DNA of 64,000 bases from Aquatica leii (Eukaryota > Arthropoda > Insecta > Coleoptera > Lampyridae): contig CM069436.1 in assembly GCA_035610365.1 (NCBI GenBank), positions 4,454,937 to 4,518,936 of the forward strand. The letters run 5' to 3'. A model generated the notes under the pieces. That model had not been told where the DNA came from. It searched no databases and saw only the letters and a program-made list of their open reading frames with translations. Position 1 is the stretch's first letter; each line of letters starts with the position of its first letter. This document shows, piece after piece, positions 23,268 through 35,900 of the stretch. Position numbers and translations under genes: made by a program.

Positions 23268-25714
23268 GGTTATGGGCCCAGTCATAAAGTTACGCGAAAC
23301 GAAAGTACTAGCACGTGTTCCGGACTTTAGACGTTAAGTGTTTTGATTTGTTTGAAACTTTTTTCAACAGATATCAAAAATGAATACGAGTGGTGTTGTG
23401 CGTTTTGAACCGTTAAATAAAGAAAACTATGACACATGGAAAATCCAAATGCGCGCGATTTTAATAAAAAATGATGCCTGGTCTTACGTTGGTGGAGGTT
23501 CTGTGAAACCGGAAATTGTTGAAAATAATGCAAACTCAGTCGAGGCTGCAAGACGTTGGACCGAGGGTGATCTCAAGGCTCAGTCGGATATTATTTTGTC
23601 AATAAGTCCTTCGGAGATTAAGCCTGTAAAGGGATGTGAGACAGCGCGGGAAATTTGGATTAATTTGGAAGAAATTCACCAATCAAAAGGTTCAATGAGA
23701 AAGGTTACGTTACTCAATCAACCAATTTCACCTAAGATATAGGACGGTGACAATGCGCGACAAAGTACACAGGATTTTCTCATTACTGTTGACAAACTGG
23801 CCGAGATGGATATCGAAATAAACCGCGATCTCCTGACGGTGATGCTTTTACGAAGTTTACCGGATTCATTTGACAATTTTCGATGTGCGATTACATCGCG
23901 AGACGAACTTCCGGCGCTGGAAACATTGCACGTAAAAATATTGGAAGAGTGCGAAGCGAAAACATGGGAATCAAACGTATAAATGTAAAAGCGACGAAGA
24001 TAAAAATCAGAAACAGTCTCAGAAGAAAATTTTTAGGTGTTTTAAATGTCGAAAACCCGGTCACACCGCGGAACAATGAAAATCGAATAGAAAATTCAAG
24101 ACAGATCCGTCGAAAGAACAAAGTGCGAGTTGTGCCGATGATTTAAGCTTGTATGCAGTACCGAAATTGGGCGAACGCGACAAAGCTCTACGTGCGGACA
24201 GCATAGTAAAGAACAGTAATGAATGGTGTATTGACAGTGGTTATACAGCACATATGTGCAAAGATATTGACGCATTCACAGACATTGTTACAGACGGGCG
24301 CGAAAAATTAAACCTAGCGAACAGTTCCTTTGCGGATATTGCGGCGAGAGGTGTCGTACCAGTATCGATAAATGTCGACGGATATGAAAAGACAGTGAAC
24401 TTTCACGATACTTTGTATGTGCCGGACCTTCGTACGAATCTTGTTTCCGTTAGCAAGATAACCGACAAAGGTTTTACGGTATTTTTTAACAAAGAAAAGG
24501 CCGAGATCATTGACAACATGGGTAGAGTTGCATTTGTCGCAGAACGGGCGAACGGCTTGTACTACGTCCAAGGTGGTACTAGCGACAGCTATAAGGCAAT
24601 CAGTGAAAGAGAGATTTCTGTCAAATTACAGAGAGTCAATTCATTGGAGGATTAGCACAGACGCATTGGACATCTAAATATACAATCTTTGCGTGACGCA
24701 ATCAAGAAAGGGACGATCCAAGGTTTGCGCGTTGAAGATGTGAATATAATTTCACATGTGAGATCTGCATTGAGAGGAAGATGTCACGACTGCCATTTCC
24801 TAAAAGGTCTGAGAGAAAAACAAAACTTGGAGACATATTCATTCAGACGTTTGTGACCCCATGCGTGTTACATAATTACCTTCATTGATGATTATTCCGG
24901 GTGGTGTGAAGTAAGGTTTATCAAACACAAAAGTGAGGCTCTCAAACATTTTGAAGCCTACAAAGCAATGGTTGAAATACAGAAAGGAATAAAAGTTAAG
25001 ACGTTACAAACTGACAATGGTCTTGAGTTCGTAAATAAACCGTTTGACGAGTTTCTTCGACATCATGGGATCACGCGGCGCTTAACAGTGCCATACCACC
25101 CTGAACAAAATGGCGTGGCCGAAAGGCGAAATAGAACTCTGAAGGCTACAGTGAAAATTCCTGGAGAAAACTCAGCAGATCATGGAGGAACCAGTAAATT
25201 TCTTTCCTCTGGAAAATAATCCCAGTGAGTCAGAAATAAATAATGAAAAAGGTACCGCGGTTTAACTGATCAGACCAAACTCAAATGGGTTGAACGAGCA
25301 AAACGACCACATGACAGATAACTTGCAGTGTGACATCGAAGATGTCGAAAACAACAAAGACGATTTTTCAGGCGGGCTTAAAGGATTTCCGTCCGCAGAC
25401 CCAGTGCCTGTCGTTAAACGTGGACTTGGTACACCACGTAAAGTTGTAATGTGGTTACGCAGAAGATATCCTAAGAAGTACGACGAGGCCAATCACTCAA
25501 AATAGTGGCTGCAAGCCATGGCGAGCGAGGTCAAATCAATATTTCTAAATGACACATGGGAGCTTGTGGACAGACCAACAAGAAAGAGTGTCATTGACAG
25601 CAGATTTGTACTTAGGCCAGGGTTGTGGCAAGAGGTTTCCCACAACAACCTGGAAGAGACTTTCAAGAAACGTATGCTCCAGTTGTCTGGTTGAGCACCA
25701 TACGATTAGCAGTT

Positions 25715-27046
25715 CAGGGTGTCTACTCGCCTGGAATTCCTGGAAAAGCCTTGAAAATCCTTGATTTGAAAAAGCATACTTGAAAAGCTTGAAAATCCTT
25801 GAATTTCATTTGGTTACCTGGAATTTTTATATTTTTAATTTACCCGCCGGGTCGCATATGGGGTCGTTTTTCGATCAGTTAAATTTGCCACAAGAAGCGT
25901 TAAATCGAGGTGTCAATTAAATTTAAATTCCTACAATCCTACTATGTGTTGTTTGCAGTGTTGCCAACTTAGTAGGATTTCTACTAAATCTGGTAGAGTT
26001 TATTTCAAGACTAAAGAACCGCTGCGCAGAAACCAATTTTGTTCCGAATGTCAGTACACTAGCTAACCAAAAAACATTTGCACTTTTTATACGGCGTTTG
26101 AAGTGTCTACATTTATAGCACAAGTTGTTACAAATTCTATTTCATCTTTGTGTTTCATATTTTTTTATATTATATTCATTGTCTTGTATGCATTTATTTT
26201 TCAGTTAAAGATAAACTATTACAGTTAATGTACATTGTTTACAGCAGATGTTTTTAGTTAGAATTTATTACGCATGATCGTCAAATTCCGAATGTATCCG
26301 ACGCGCACCTCACGGTTCTTTAGTCGTGAAATGATCTCTAGATTGAAACCCTTCTTTAGTAGGTCAATTGTCGGTTTAGTGGGATAGTAGATTTTCTGGT
26401 GTATTCTAAAATACATACATATTTTTCTGGTATTTTCTCGCTTTTTAATTTTCTATTACATTTGCGTATAGAAAAATAAATATACCTATGTTAAAATAAT
26501 CCGTTTTGCGATGAATAAGCTACAAAGTTTCTTATATGACTAAATTTAATGTATTGAAATTGAAAACTTAATGTACCTTATATCAAACATTAAACGTCAA
26601 CAAAAACAGTTTGAGCGACATGATAATAATAATCCTTAGTAATGTATCTGATAACACAAGAATGCAGCAGCGTCGTCAAGTTAAAAAATAACCAAATGTT
26701 AATTATTATCAATAAAAACAGCATAACCAAAATACAAATAATTATCTATATAAAATTGATGTATGTGTTTACACACAACTTTTTTTGTTAAAAACAAATG
26801 TATTGTTACTTTGACTTTATAAATATCCGTAATGTCTTTAATCAATTTTATTTGTGAAATACTTACCACTTTTTACATTGAATATTTGGTGTGAAAATGA
26901 TAGCAATGGTAGGCTCACTCTATCCACCAACAAAATAAAATGTCTTATAGTTTAGTGTCTAGAATTCTCCTTGTATTTGATCAAAATTACTCCTGGAATT
27001 CCTTGAATAACCTGGAATTTTGTATCATACTAACAGTAGACACCCT
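25715..27046. mobile_element. non-autonomous DNA transposon inside the Copia element
   Basis: The ends are inverted repeats: CAGGGTGTCTACT at the left and AGTAGACACCCT at the right. GCAGTT stands immediately on both sides (25,709-25,714 and 27,047-27,052), so the insertion point is defined to the base. Subterminal phrases built on CCTGGAATTCC and CCTTGAAAATCCTTGA face each other near both ends. The 1.3-kb interior is AT-rich with no transposase. The termini resemble hAT-type elements, but the visible flank duplication is 6 bp rather than 8, so the superfamily is open. Confidence 0.75.
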
Positions 27047-28339
27047 GCAGTTGCTTTCGCAGCGCGTAAAAAGATGCATACAAAGCAGTACGACATTACT
27101 ACTGCTTATCTAAATGGTACTCTAGAAGAAGAAGTATACCTCTAAGTTCCCGAGATGATGAATGAGGTATTAGAACACATGGTTGGGGAGAGAGGACTGG
27201 ATTGTCGAGCAGTCTCTGAAGCCAAAAGTATGCTAAGTAGTCTGAGAAACAGCGATAAAGTGTGTCGTATGAAAAAGGCGCTTTACGGGCTGAAACAAGC
27301 AGCACGCGTCTGGCACAAGCGGTTGGATCAAGATCTACGAAGACTCGGAGCAATTCCATCTGAAGGACACTTGTGTCTATACTTGAAGCGACAGAAAGAC
27401 AATTTGATGTTAATTGTTGTCTATGTTGACGATATCCTTGTCATGTCAGGTGACATTCAAGAAATTGACCGTTTCGGAGTCAGCCTGAGCAAAAGTTTGT
27501 GTGAAGAATCTAATTAAATTAAGTCAAGGGACATATATCCGTGACATTTTACGACGTCATGGTATAGAAGAGTGCAATTCAGTGTCCACACCATTGGACG
27601 TTAGTGTGAAACTGACAAAATCGGAGCATTGGTCTGCATCGGACGGACCAAAGCCGCCCTATCGTGAGTTGGTCGGGGCATTACTTTACCTTGCTGTTGC
27701 GACACGCCCTGACGTAGCTCATTGAGCCAGTTCAACGACTGCTTCGGAAAGGAACATTGGGCTGCAGCGAAAAGAGTAATGCGCTACCAGAAGGGGACAG
27801 CAGATCTCGGAATATTGTTCCGACATGACGGAGATACGATTCAGGGTTTTGTGGACGCTGACTGGGCTGGATCTATCGACGACAGAAGATCCTTCACTGG
27901 TTATGTTTTCACTATGAACGGTGGCTGCGTATCGTGGGATTCAAGGAAGCAGAGAACTGTGGCACTTTCATCAACAGAAGCGGAGTATATGGCATTAAGT
28001 GAAGCTGCTAAAGAGATCGTCTACCTTCAAAAATTTATGCCCGAGTTAGGGGAAGGTACTGACGTAATCAAGTTGTCAAATGATAACGTTGGCGCTCAGA
28101 AACTTGCTTCGAATCCAGTCTACCACTACAGAACAAAATATATTGATATCAAGCATCATTTTGTTCGCGAGGTCGTCGAGTCAGGAGTAGTCGATCTACA
28201 ACACTTACCATCTGAAGAGATGCTTGCTGATGTCTTGACAAAGGGACTGACCAAACAGAAGCACGTGAAGTGTGTTGAATTACTTGGTTTTACAAAGGGA
28301 CTCAAGTGATGGTGTCGGTGGTCTCGAGGGGAAGAAGGG

Positions 28340-28567
28340 TTAGAAATGTAACTTTTAATTTTAAATATTCTCGACCTCATCGACATATGTCGGACCTATT
28401 AAGAATCAGATGTGTGTGACGTAACGCGTCGTCGTAAAAATGTCATTCACATCGTTTCGTTATCAGTGTGTATTTTCTTTATTTCATTTTCGTATTTGTG
28501 TAATACAATAATATTGTTACTTTATAAATACATGTGTTTTCATTGTGTACACCCAAAATCTTCAACA
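28340..28567 (+). repeat. Copia right LTR
   Basis: It follows the purine-rich tract GAGGGGAAGAAGGG (about 28,326-28,339), ends in CAACA at 28,567 and is followed by GTATA. It matches the left LTR with scattered differences. Confidence 0.65.
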
Positions 28568-30345
28568 GTATATTTCTCTTATTTTGTCGTTTTTGAGCTG
28601 ATTTCATTATTTGTCAACCGATCGTTACCCACTTTACTAGATTGCGCTTTGGTATTTTGTAACTCTGCTTGGAAACCCAGCTGTCTTTAAGCAATTGCAA
28701 CTCTTTCCGGTGCGTCTTGTGTTTAACAATTTAATCTATTTCGTTGTTTTCACGGAACATTATGTAAGCTGATTCCTTCGTTACTGTAGTCCAGCCAGGT
28801 TTAATGTCGTTGAACTCTGTTAGACTTTTGATATCCATGACTAAGGAATCTTGATGTAGAATCTTTCGCACGCGTATTTTAGAATGTTTATATGTATATC
28901 ACGTCTTCTAATTATATCCACTACTGTGTGGAAGCATTTACGATGCTTATTTGCTTCCAGTCACTCAACCTCAATCAATCTACAAATATTCACTCAGTAG
29001 ATCTCTTTCTTCGTATCTTTCCTGTGCTCTTATCAAACAAGAGCTCAAGAAATACACAATATAGAGAATGTTGTTTGGAGAGTATAAGGAAGGACAAATT
29101 GTAGTACCAATGAGAAACCGCTTTTTTGCAATTTTGGGTGTTATTGAAATGCTAATTTCTTGCAATTTAATTTAAAAAAATTAAATTACAACTAAATTCT
29201 ACATTTAGACGTATTTTAACTTGAGTTTTTTCCCGGGTTTCTTGGCAACAACGGTAATAAAGAGCACAATTCCGGACTTCCATTGTAGTTATTTTTTTAA
29301 ATAAATAAATATGCAGTATACACTACGTTTCGGTTACTAGAGTATCTGCAATGGTCATCAGGTGAATACTACTGATTCTACAATAAATGAATATACACTA
29401 TGTTTCGAGAAATAAATAAAAACAACGGAACTCCAGAATTGTGCAGTTTTATCAAATGCAACATTGTCTAACTCATTTACACGAACGGTGGTAAGATCAT
29501 AATCACCTGATCTTAAAGTTTTGTTATGCTTTTAATGCGTGTTACCATATCGTAACTTACAAATGAGATATTATGTTATTTCTCGGCACTTTAAATTTTT
29601 AATTCTATAACGTTTTTGATAGTTTTGAGACGTTTTGCACTAATTAAGATGCTTAAGTTAACTACATAAATCACAAGTAAATACGTAAATTAAAACATAT
29701 AGCACTAACAAATACAAATACAAAACACATACACCAATTGATTTCATTTTATTATCTTTTATACTGCAATGTTCCTAGTTTTTAATGCAATTTTGGAAAA
29801 TTTTATATGCAATTTATGGCGCAATTTTTGAAGATTTTTACTGCCACAACTTCCGCTCTTTAGTTATAGATCTTCATTTCCTGTGGAATTTACAATTGAG
29901 TGCGTTTAAGTGGTATTTTATAAACTTTGTTTGAAAACTGAGTCCAGCCGGAGCGCTGTAATACCTAATCCGACGATTTTTTTATTTAACAATAATTTAA
30001 AATAAAAAATTATAAACATTACGTATAATTAAAAACAAATCAAATGGTTAAATGTCCCACTTTTAAATGTACAATTCAAATATCTTTACGTTTTCATACA
30101 TGTAAAGCAACATTTATTTATATAAAGTTTAGTATTATGTCATTAATATACTTTTTAGATGTTCTTTAAAGTCTGGAATTTAGTGTTTATTAACAGTATC
30201 ACTATATAACTAACCATGTGCCTAAAAACAAAGTTGCATTTGGTATACAGAAAATTATAAAATCGATTTACACTTAAATAGACTTAAAATACGGTTTACA
30301 CTTAAGAAGACTAAAATAATAATCTACAATTTACTATTGTTATAG
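28568..30345 (+). other. VPS13B 17.3-kb intron, right end; AT-rich
   Basis: It is AT-rich with no gene. At 29,258-29,452 a small inverted arrangement is visible: GCACAATTCCGGACTTCC at the left pairs with GGAACTCCAGAATTGTGC at the right, and TATACACTACGTTTCG recurs as TATACACTATGTTTCG. The intron ends with TTGTTATAG at 30,345. Confidence 0.55.
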
Positions 30346-32722
30346 GAAACATTTCATATTGCTATAAGCATTAATGGTAACTGGAACATTTCTTCTCCGC
30401 TACAAGTGGCCACATCAGAATGGAGTTCATCGTTTTACATGCCAAAGATCACAGGAACCATTCCACTCGAAGGCGATATTAAAACGGCCATCATCTGTAA
30501 TAAACACGTCGGTTACTGTAACAAAAAATGCCAAATTCTACTTGAGAATATTTTAGATTTGTGTTGTATCCATCGCGAGTAAATTTGAAAACGATATTCG
30601 GCTGCTGAAAATATCTTCGAGCCATGTGTTGACTAATAACACTACTCATCAACTCCATATACTTTGTTTTGCAGTACCAGACACAGAAAAAGAGTGCAAA
30701 GTGACTAAAAGCGTTGAAAAGTATTTATTTACTTTGGCTCCAAATTTAGATAACAGGTACGTTTGGGATTCGACCGGACATACAGTTCTAATTGTCTTTT
30801 TGTAGCAACTTAGGTACGTCTATTATACAGTGGTGTTTAATAGGAACTAACCCTGACACTCAATCGAACTTTGCCTTGTACATTTCAATCTCAATCAACT
30901 TAGAATATGGTTGGTCGTGTCCTGTCAGGGTGGATAAGGATTTAATTCGGCGAAACGTAGCTATTCAAACTGAAAATCAAAGCGTAATTACTTAAATTTT
31001 TTATTTTACTATTACTATAATGTAGAAATTCTAGATTCCTATTGTTATAACTGCTCAAAACCATAAGGGACAGACTTTTTTGTCGCTCTATAATGATTTA
31101 TACCCACAAATGTTGATCGAAAACAGAAGCGAAGCAAAACTTTTTTTTGCGCAGGCTGCAAAAATTGACCCTATAATATCAGAATGTCAACATTTTCAAT
31201 GGACATGCTTTGTAGAAAATTCCAGAGCGTGTTATTACACCATGCCGGGGTATGGTGAAAAGTTTCCCGAAATCTCACAAGAGAATAATATTGAACAGTT
31301 ATCGATTTCTTGCGAGTCTCCAGGTAATTAGGCGTTGATTAAAAAATTGTGGTTGAATTGTGTTTTCAGATGATTGTTTTTATTGGTCAAATCCTATAAA
31401 TTTGAACGAATACAGAGACCATCTTGTGAGTATTCCTGCCTACGGCGATGTTAAAATTAGCATTACGAAAACCATTCACACCCTACTTGTTGTTATTAAT
31501 TCGACTAATCAGGTTGAAATTAACGCTAAAGACATTCGAGTTCGTTTGTTTATGCACGAAAGTGAAACAAACCTCAATAAGGAGTCAACGCAAACTGTAG
31601 ATTTGGTACAACTGCCTCAAACCGTGAGTAACTATTGTGCCAAGTTTAGTTAATTCTACTCTTTGTTTCAGTCTAGTGACCACAGCTTACAAGAATCTAG
31701 CAACAGTTCTAATGATGTGCCATCCTCAAGTTACTTATCATCGAAAGTATCAACTCTGTATGGATTTCAGACACTGGCACCTTTACACGAAGTATCTGTA
31801 ACGCGGATGTCTGCTTCGAAACAATATCCGTCCGACGTAAACGTTTTAAACACGACATCGTTATTAACTTGCATGGTACCTGTTAACGATGCTTGCGAGC
31901 TGTTTAAAGTTAATGTGTTGGTAAAAGAAATTACTTTAACGTTCATATCCGATTTGAGCAATATAACCTCGGAAATGAACGAGCTTGCAAATTTTACGTT
32001 AGATAATATTGCGGTGACAGCAACACAAACACAGGTAAATATTAGCATTTCCGAGTGTGTTTGACGCTTAACAATTTTGTTTAGTCGATGATTATCGACT
32101 TTAGCATCTCGGAAATCCAATTTGATAATCAGTTGTACAGTAGAGGAAATTACGATTTTCCTGTAGTGTTAATAGGACAAGAAACGAAACCGAGGCAGGA
32201 ACTAGCCTCCCTTAACACTCCGATTTTGCAATGGATTAAAACCGCTAAAACAGATCCATTATTAAAAATTGAATTCAACGTTGAAACTTGGAAGGATTTG
32301 AACAATTCTCATACTGTTTCTAGTAAGTTTTTTTTTTAAATGGTTTTATCTGAAATTGTTGTTGAAGAATTACGAGACGTCCGAGTTGAGATTCAACCGG
32401 TGGTGATATTTATCGAAGACGACTATATCATGTTTTTAAAAGATTACATTTCTTTATTTTCGTTAACAAAGTTAGTCGTAAGGCCAACGCGTAAACCGAA
32501 AATCAATACTTCTTTAACATCTTTGATGATCGAAATCCCATCTAGTGTGCAGTTAGAATCATTGACGATTGCAAGACCTCTAACTCTTTGCGCTTTGAGA
32601 ATAGAACCGATTTCTTTGCTGTTATCTGTGCATTGGTCTGTTAAGCTGTATATAGCTTTGGACCAATCCCCATTACAATTTGGACTATTCGAAAGAAGCA
32701 ACTTATTAACAACATCGTACAG
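30346..32722 (+). CDS. VPS13B: VPS13B, VAB end and start of the C-terminal region, eight exons
   Basis: Exons in phase: 30346-30507, 30557-30756, 30806-30983, 31035-31323, 31370-31623, 31672-32034, 32085-32322 and 32368-32722. Landmarks are ICVVSIASKFENDIR, IPIVITAQNHKGQTFLSLYN (the PIVI..G block of the VAB domain), DFSISEIQFDNQLYSRGNYD (the conserved IDNQL-type block) and VRVEIQPVVIFIEDDYIMFL. All seven internal introns are 45-51 nt. Acceptors at 31,034 (TTCTAG) and 32,367 (TTGAAG) were fixed by phase and protein conservation. The donor of the last exon (CAG|GTATGT at 32,723) opens the 4.6-kb intron. Confidence 0.9.
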
Positions 32723-32967
32723 GTATGTGAATGGTTTTTATTTTGCTGACAAAATTGTTATAGACTTTTTCAAAAATATTTTTTTGGGACTTGCGTTAAT
32801 GATCACACGGTACATCTATTTAGGAACTGAAACAGTATCAGTAAATTTCTAAAGTTCATATATAACAAACCTAAGATAATCGCATAATAAACTAAAAGCT
32901 AATCAAACTGAAATCATTTATACAAGGTGTAAGAAAAATATCGAACGTATACCTCAGTAAATAGATA
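32723..32967 (+). other. VPS13B 4.6-kb intron, left flank
   Basis: This is intron sequence before the LINE. The matching right flank is 37,176-37,343. Nothing else was recognised in either flank. Confidence 0.6.
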
Positions 32968-32982
32968 ACTTACGGGGTTGTA

Positions 32983-35900
32983 TATATAAGTTTAACTTTA
33001 TTCATTGCCATTTGGCTTACAAATTTGGTCGTGTTGTCTATACATATATATATATTACATTTTCTTATCCCTTCTCCCCCCTTAACTTTTTCCTCCTGCT
33101 CCATACTTCCTCCATCCATTCCGCTCCTTTTCCGTTTTCATCTAAGATATCCACTGTTTTCATCACCTCTTCTCTTAGTTCCCTGCATCTCTTTCTCATG
33201 TGGTTCAGATCTTCCGTTTCTTCTCCACATAGCCTGCACAACTTTTCTGTTTCTTCCTTCCAATATTTGTTCCCTAACTCCTCGTTGCCACATCTGAACC
33301 TTGCCACCATTTTTTTCCTTTTGTTGCTTTTAATCTCACTGTCTTTTAAATATTCCGGCACCCCTTCACCCTTGATATCTTTATAATTCCTATTATATCT
33401 GCTCTCTTTTATCTTTGTCCATCTTTCTTGTTTTTCGATGTCTCTATCTCTCCTTATTATTTCTTCCCTTGTCCCTACTCCCTCTTCTCTTAATCTCTCC
33501 ACTTCTTCACTCGCGTACCCGTTTCTTTTGTAATACTCTTCTCTGCCCTTCTGCCCGTACTTCACTTTCCCTCCCTTTATCTCTTTCCAACATTCTTGCA
33601 GAATTTTGCAATCTGTTCTTTCCCTCATTTCTTCCTCGTATTTTATTGCTCTTTTTCCTGTCTCAATCCTTATTTTTTCTATCTGAACCTCCTCTCTCAC
33701 AATATACCCCGGTGTATCCCTGTCCAATCCTAACACCCATCTCCAGTATTTTTCCTGTAGCCCCTCTACCTCCCTCCACTCCTTCCAGTCCCATATTTCC
33801 GCTCCATACATTACCACCCCCTTTATTATTTTTCGAACAGCAATTTTCTTTTTTTTATATCCATCTTGAATATTCTTTCCCCCACACCCCATACTTGTCC
33901 TATTAGCCTGTTTCCTTTCTTCACCCTTTCCTTTATGTGTTCTCCCTCTTTATTATCCTGTTTCATCGTGTAGCCCAGGTATGTGAATTCCTTCACTTGT
34001 TGCACTTTCTCATCACTCCATCTCCACTCCTCTCTTTTTCTTTTCCCCCTCCTTTTCTAAATATCATTATCTTTGTTTTCTCCGTGTTTACTTCCAATTC
34101 TTTTTTTTCATATATTTTTCTAGCGTTTTCATCATCTCTTTCATTTCCTTTTCCTCCTTAGCCACCAGCACTATGTCATCCGCATACGCCAACGACCATA
34201 CCTTAGCTTTCCCTACCACTATCCCTCCTGTCTGTTGTCCTCTCATTGTCTCTTCCAGATCCCCCGTATATACCGAGAACAGGCTTGGGCTCAGTGGACA
34301 TCCCTGCCTCAACCCTCTCTTTGTTATGAATTTCTCACTCTCTTCCCCATTCACTTTAACCCTGCTTCTCGTTTCTTCGTATATTTCCTATATTCTTTGT
34401 GTTAATCTTTCATTGATTTTTTTTCTTTTCATATATTCCCACAGCTTTTCCCTATTCACTTTGTCAAAAGCAGCCTTTAGGTCTACGAATAGTGCTACCA
34501 TTTTCCCTCTTTTTTTTCTAGTTCTTTATTTGCTAAGTGTTTCATTATATATATGTTGTCTATCGCCCTTCTTCCTTTTCTGAATCCCGCTTGTCCGTCT
34601 GGTACCAAACTTCTTTCCTCTATTTCCTTCTGTAATCTTTCTTGCAGTATTGTCGCGTACAATTTGTATGCTGAGCTCAGTAATGTTATCCCTCTAAATT
34701 CTCGACTTTCTTTTTTTCGCCTTTTTTATGTATTGGGCATATTATTCCCTCTCTCCATCTCTCTGGGAATCCTTCCCCTTTCCATATTTTGTTTATTATT
34801 TCCGTCATCCTTTTTGCTACATTTTCTCCCCCGCATATCCACTCTTCTCCTTGTATCCCATCTTCTCCTGTCGCCTTTCCTTTTTTTATATTCTTTATCG
34901 CCTCTATTACTTCTTCCTCCCTTATTCTATCCCTATCTCCTTCTTCTTGTCTTACTACCGCGTCTTTCCTTTTTTCTTTTTCCTGCTTTTGTTCTTCCCC
35001 TCCCAACAGGTTCCGAAAATATATCTCCCATTCTTTAATTTTTATTCTCTTTGTCGTCCTGTTTTTTTTCCTCTGCTTCTTTAGGTACTTCCATACATCT
35101 TCTTCCGTTTTTATTCCTTTAATCTGCTCCTCTTGTTTCTTTTTGTTTTCCTCCTTCTTTCTATCGCATGTTTTTTTGTATATTTTTACTGCTTCTTTGT
35201 ATTCTTCTTTTTCTTTCTTCCCTTTTTTCCACTGTCTTAGTGCTCTTCTTGCCTTTTTCTTTGCTTCCTTGCATTCCTTATCCCACCATTTCTTCCATCC
35301 AGTTTTCTCCCTCTTCCATTTTCTAAATCTGACTCTCTCTGTTGCTTTCTCCATCATCTCTCTCATTTCCTCTACACTTTCTTGTACTTCCTTCCCTATC
35401 CATACCGTTTTCCCTATTCTCTCTTTATATCTTTTTATACTCTCTTCTGTCCACTTTTTTTTAGTTATGTACTTCTCCTCTTCCTCTCTTTCTTCTCTTT
35501 CCCTTCCTTCCATTGTCAATTCCAGTGGTTGATGGTCTGACTCTACTCTTTCTCCTACCTTAAATGTCTTTACCTTTTCTGCGGCCTCTTCATTTGTCAT
35601 TACAAAATCTATTATTGATTCTCCCCTTCCTCCTATGTACGTAAATTCCCCCTTTCCATCATCTTCTCTGTTCCCGTTCATTATTTTCCACCCTTTTTCG
35701 TTGCACAATTCCAGCAGTTCCTCTCCCTCTTTATTTATCACCTTGTCCTTTGTTTGTCTCTTTCCCGTCCCTTTCTTTCTTGTATTCCCCCCTCTTCCCC
35801 TATTCTTGCGTTGAAGTCCCCTCCTACTATTATCAATCCCTCTTCCCTCTCTTCTATCATCTCTTCTAAGTTTTTCCTTGTCTCTTTCATTCTACTGCTA

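Larger units (their letters stand above)
23046..28567 (+). mobile_element. Copia-type LTR retrotransposon, broken fossil
   Basis: Gag begins at 23,380 (RFEPLNKENYDTWKIQMRAI) and a zinc knuckle CFKCRKPGHTAEQ lies near 24,030-24,080. The protease motif region is near 24,220-24,260 (WCIDSGYTAHMC). Integrase is at about 24,870-25,170 (TDNGLEFVNKPFDEFL, PYHPEQNGVAERRNRTLK). RT is at about 25,590-27,500 (MKKALYGLKQAARVWHKRLD, VYVDDILV). RNase H is at about 27,840-28,200 (ADWAGSIDDRRSFTGY). The 3' end of the left LTR (CAACA at 23,267) is followed at once by GGTTATGGGCCCAG, complementary to the anticodon arm of initiator tRNA-Met, the primer site Copia elements are known to use. A purine tract precedes the right LTR. 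The coding region is broken in several places and carries a DNA transposon insertion. LTR drift of around nine substitutions plus indels over the best 130 bp suggests an old insertion. Confidence 0.85.

Noticed and set aside
27099-27359. Minus-strand open frame in the Copia region
   Set aside because: It is antisense to the recognisable Copia RT segment.
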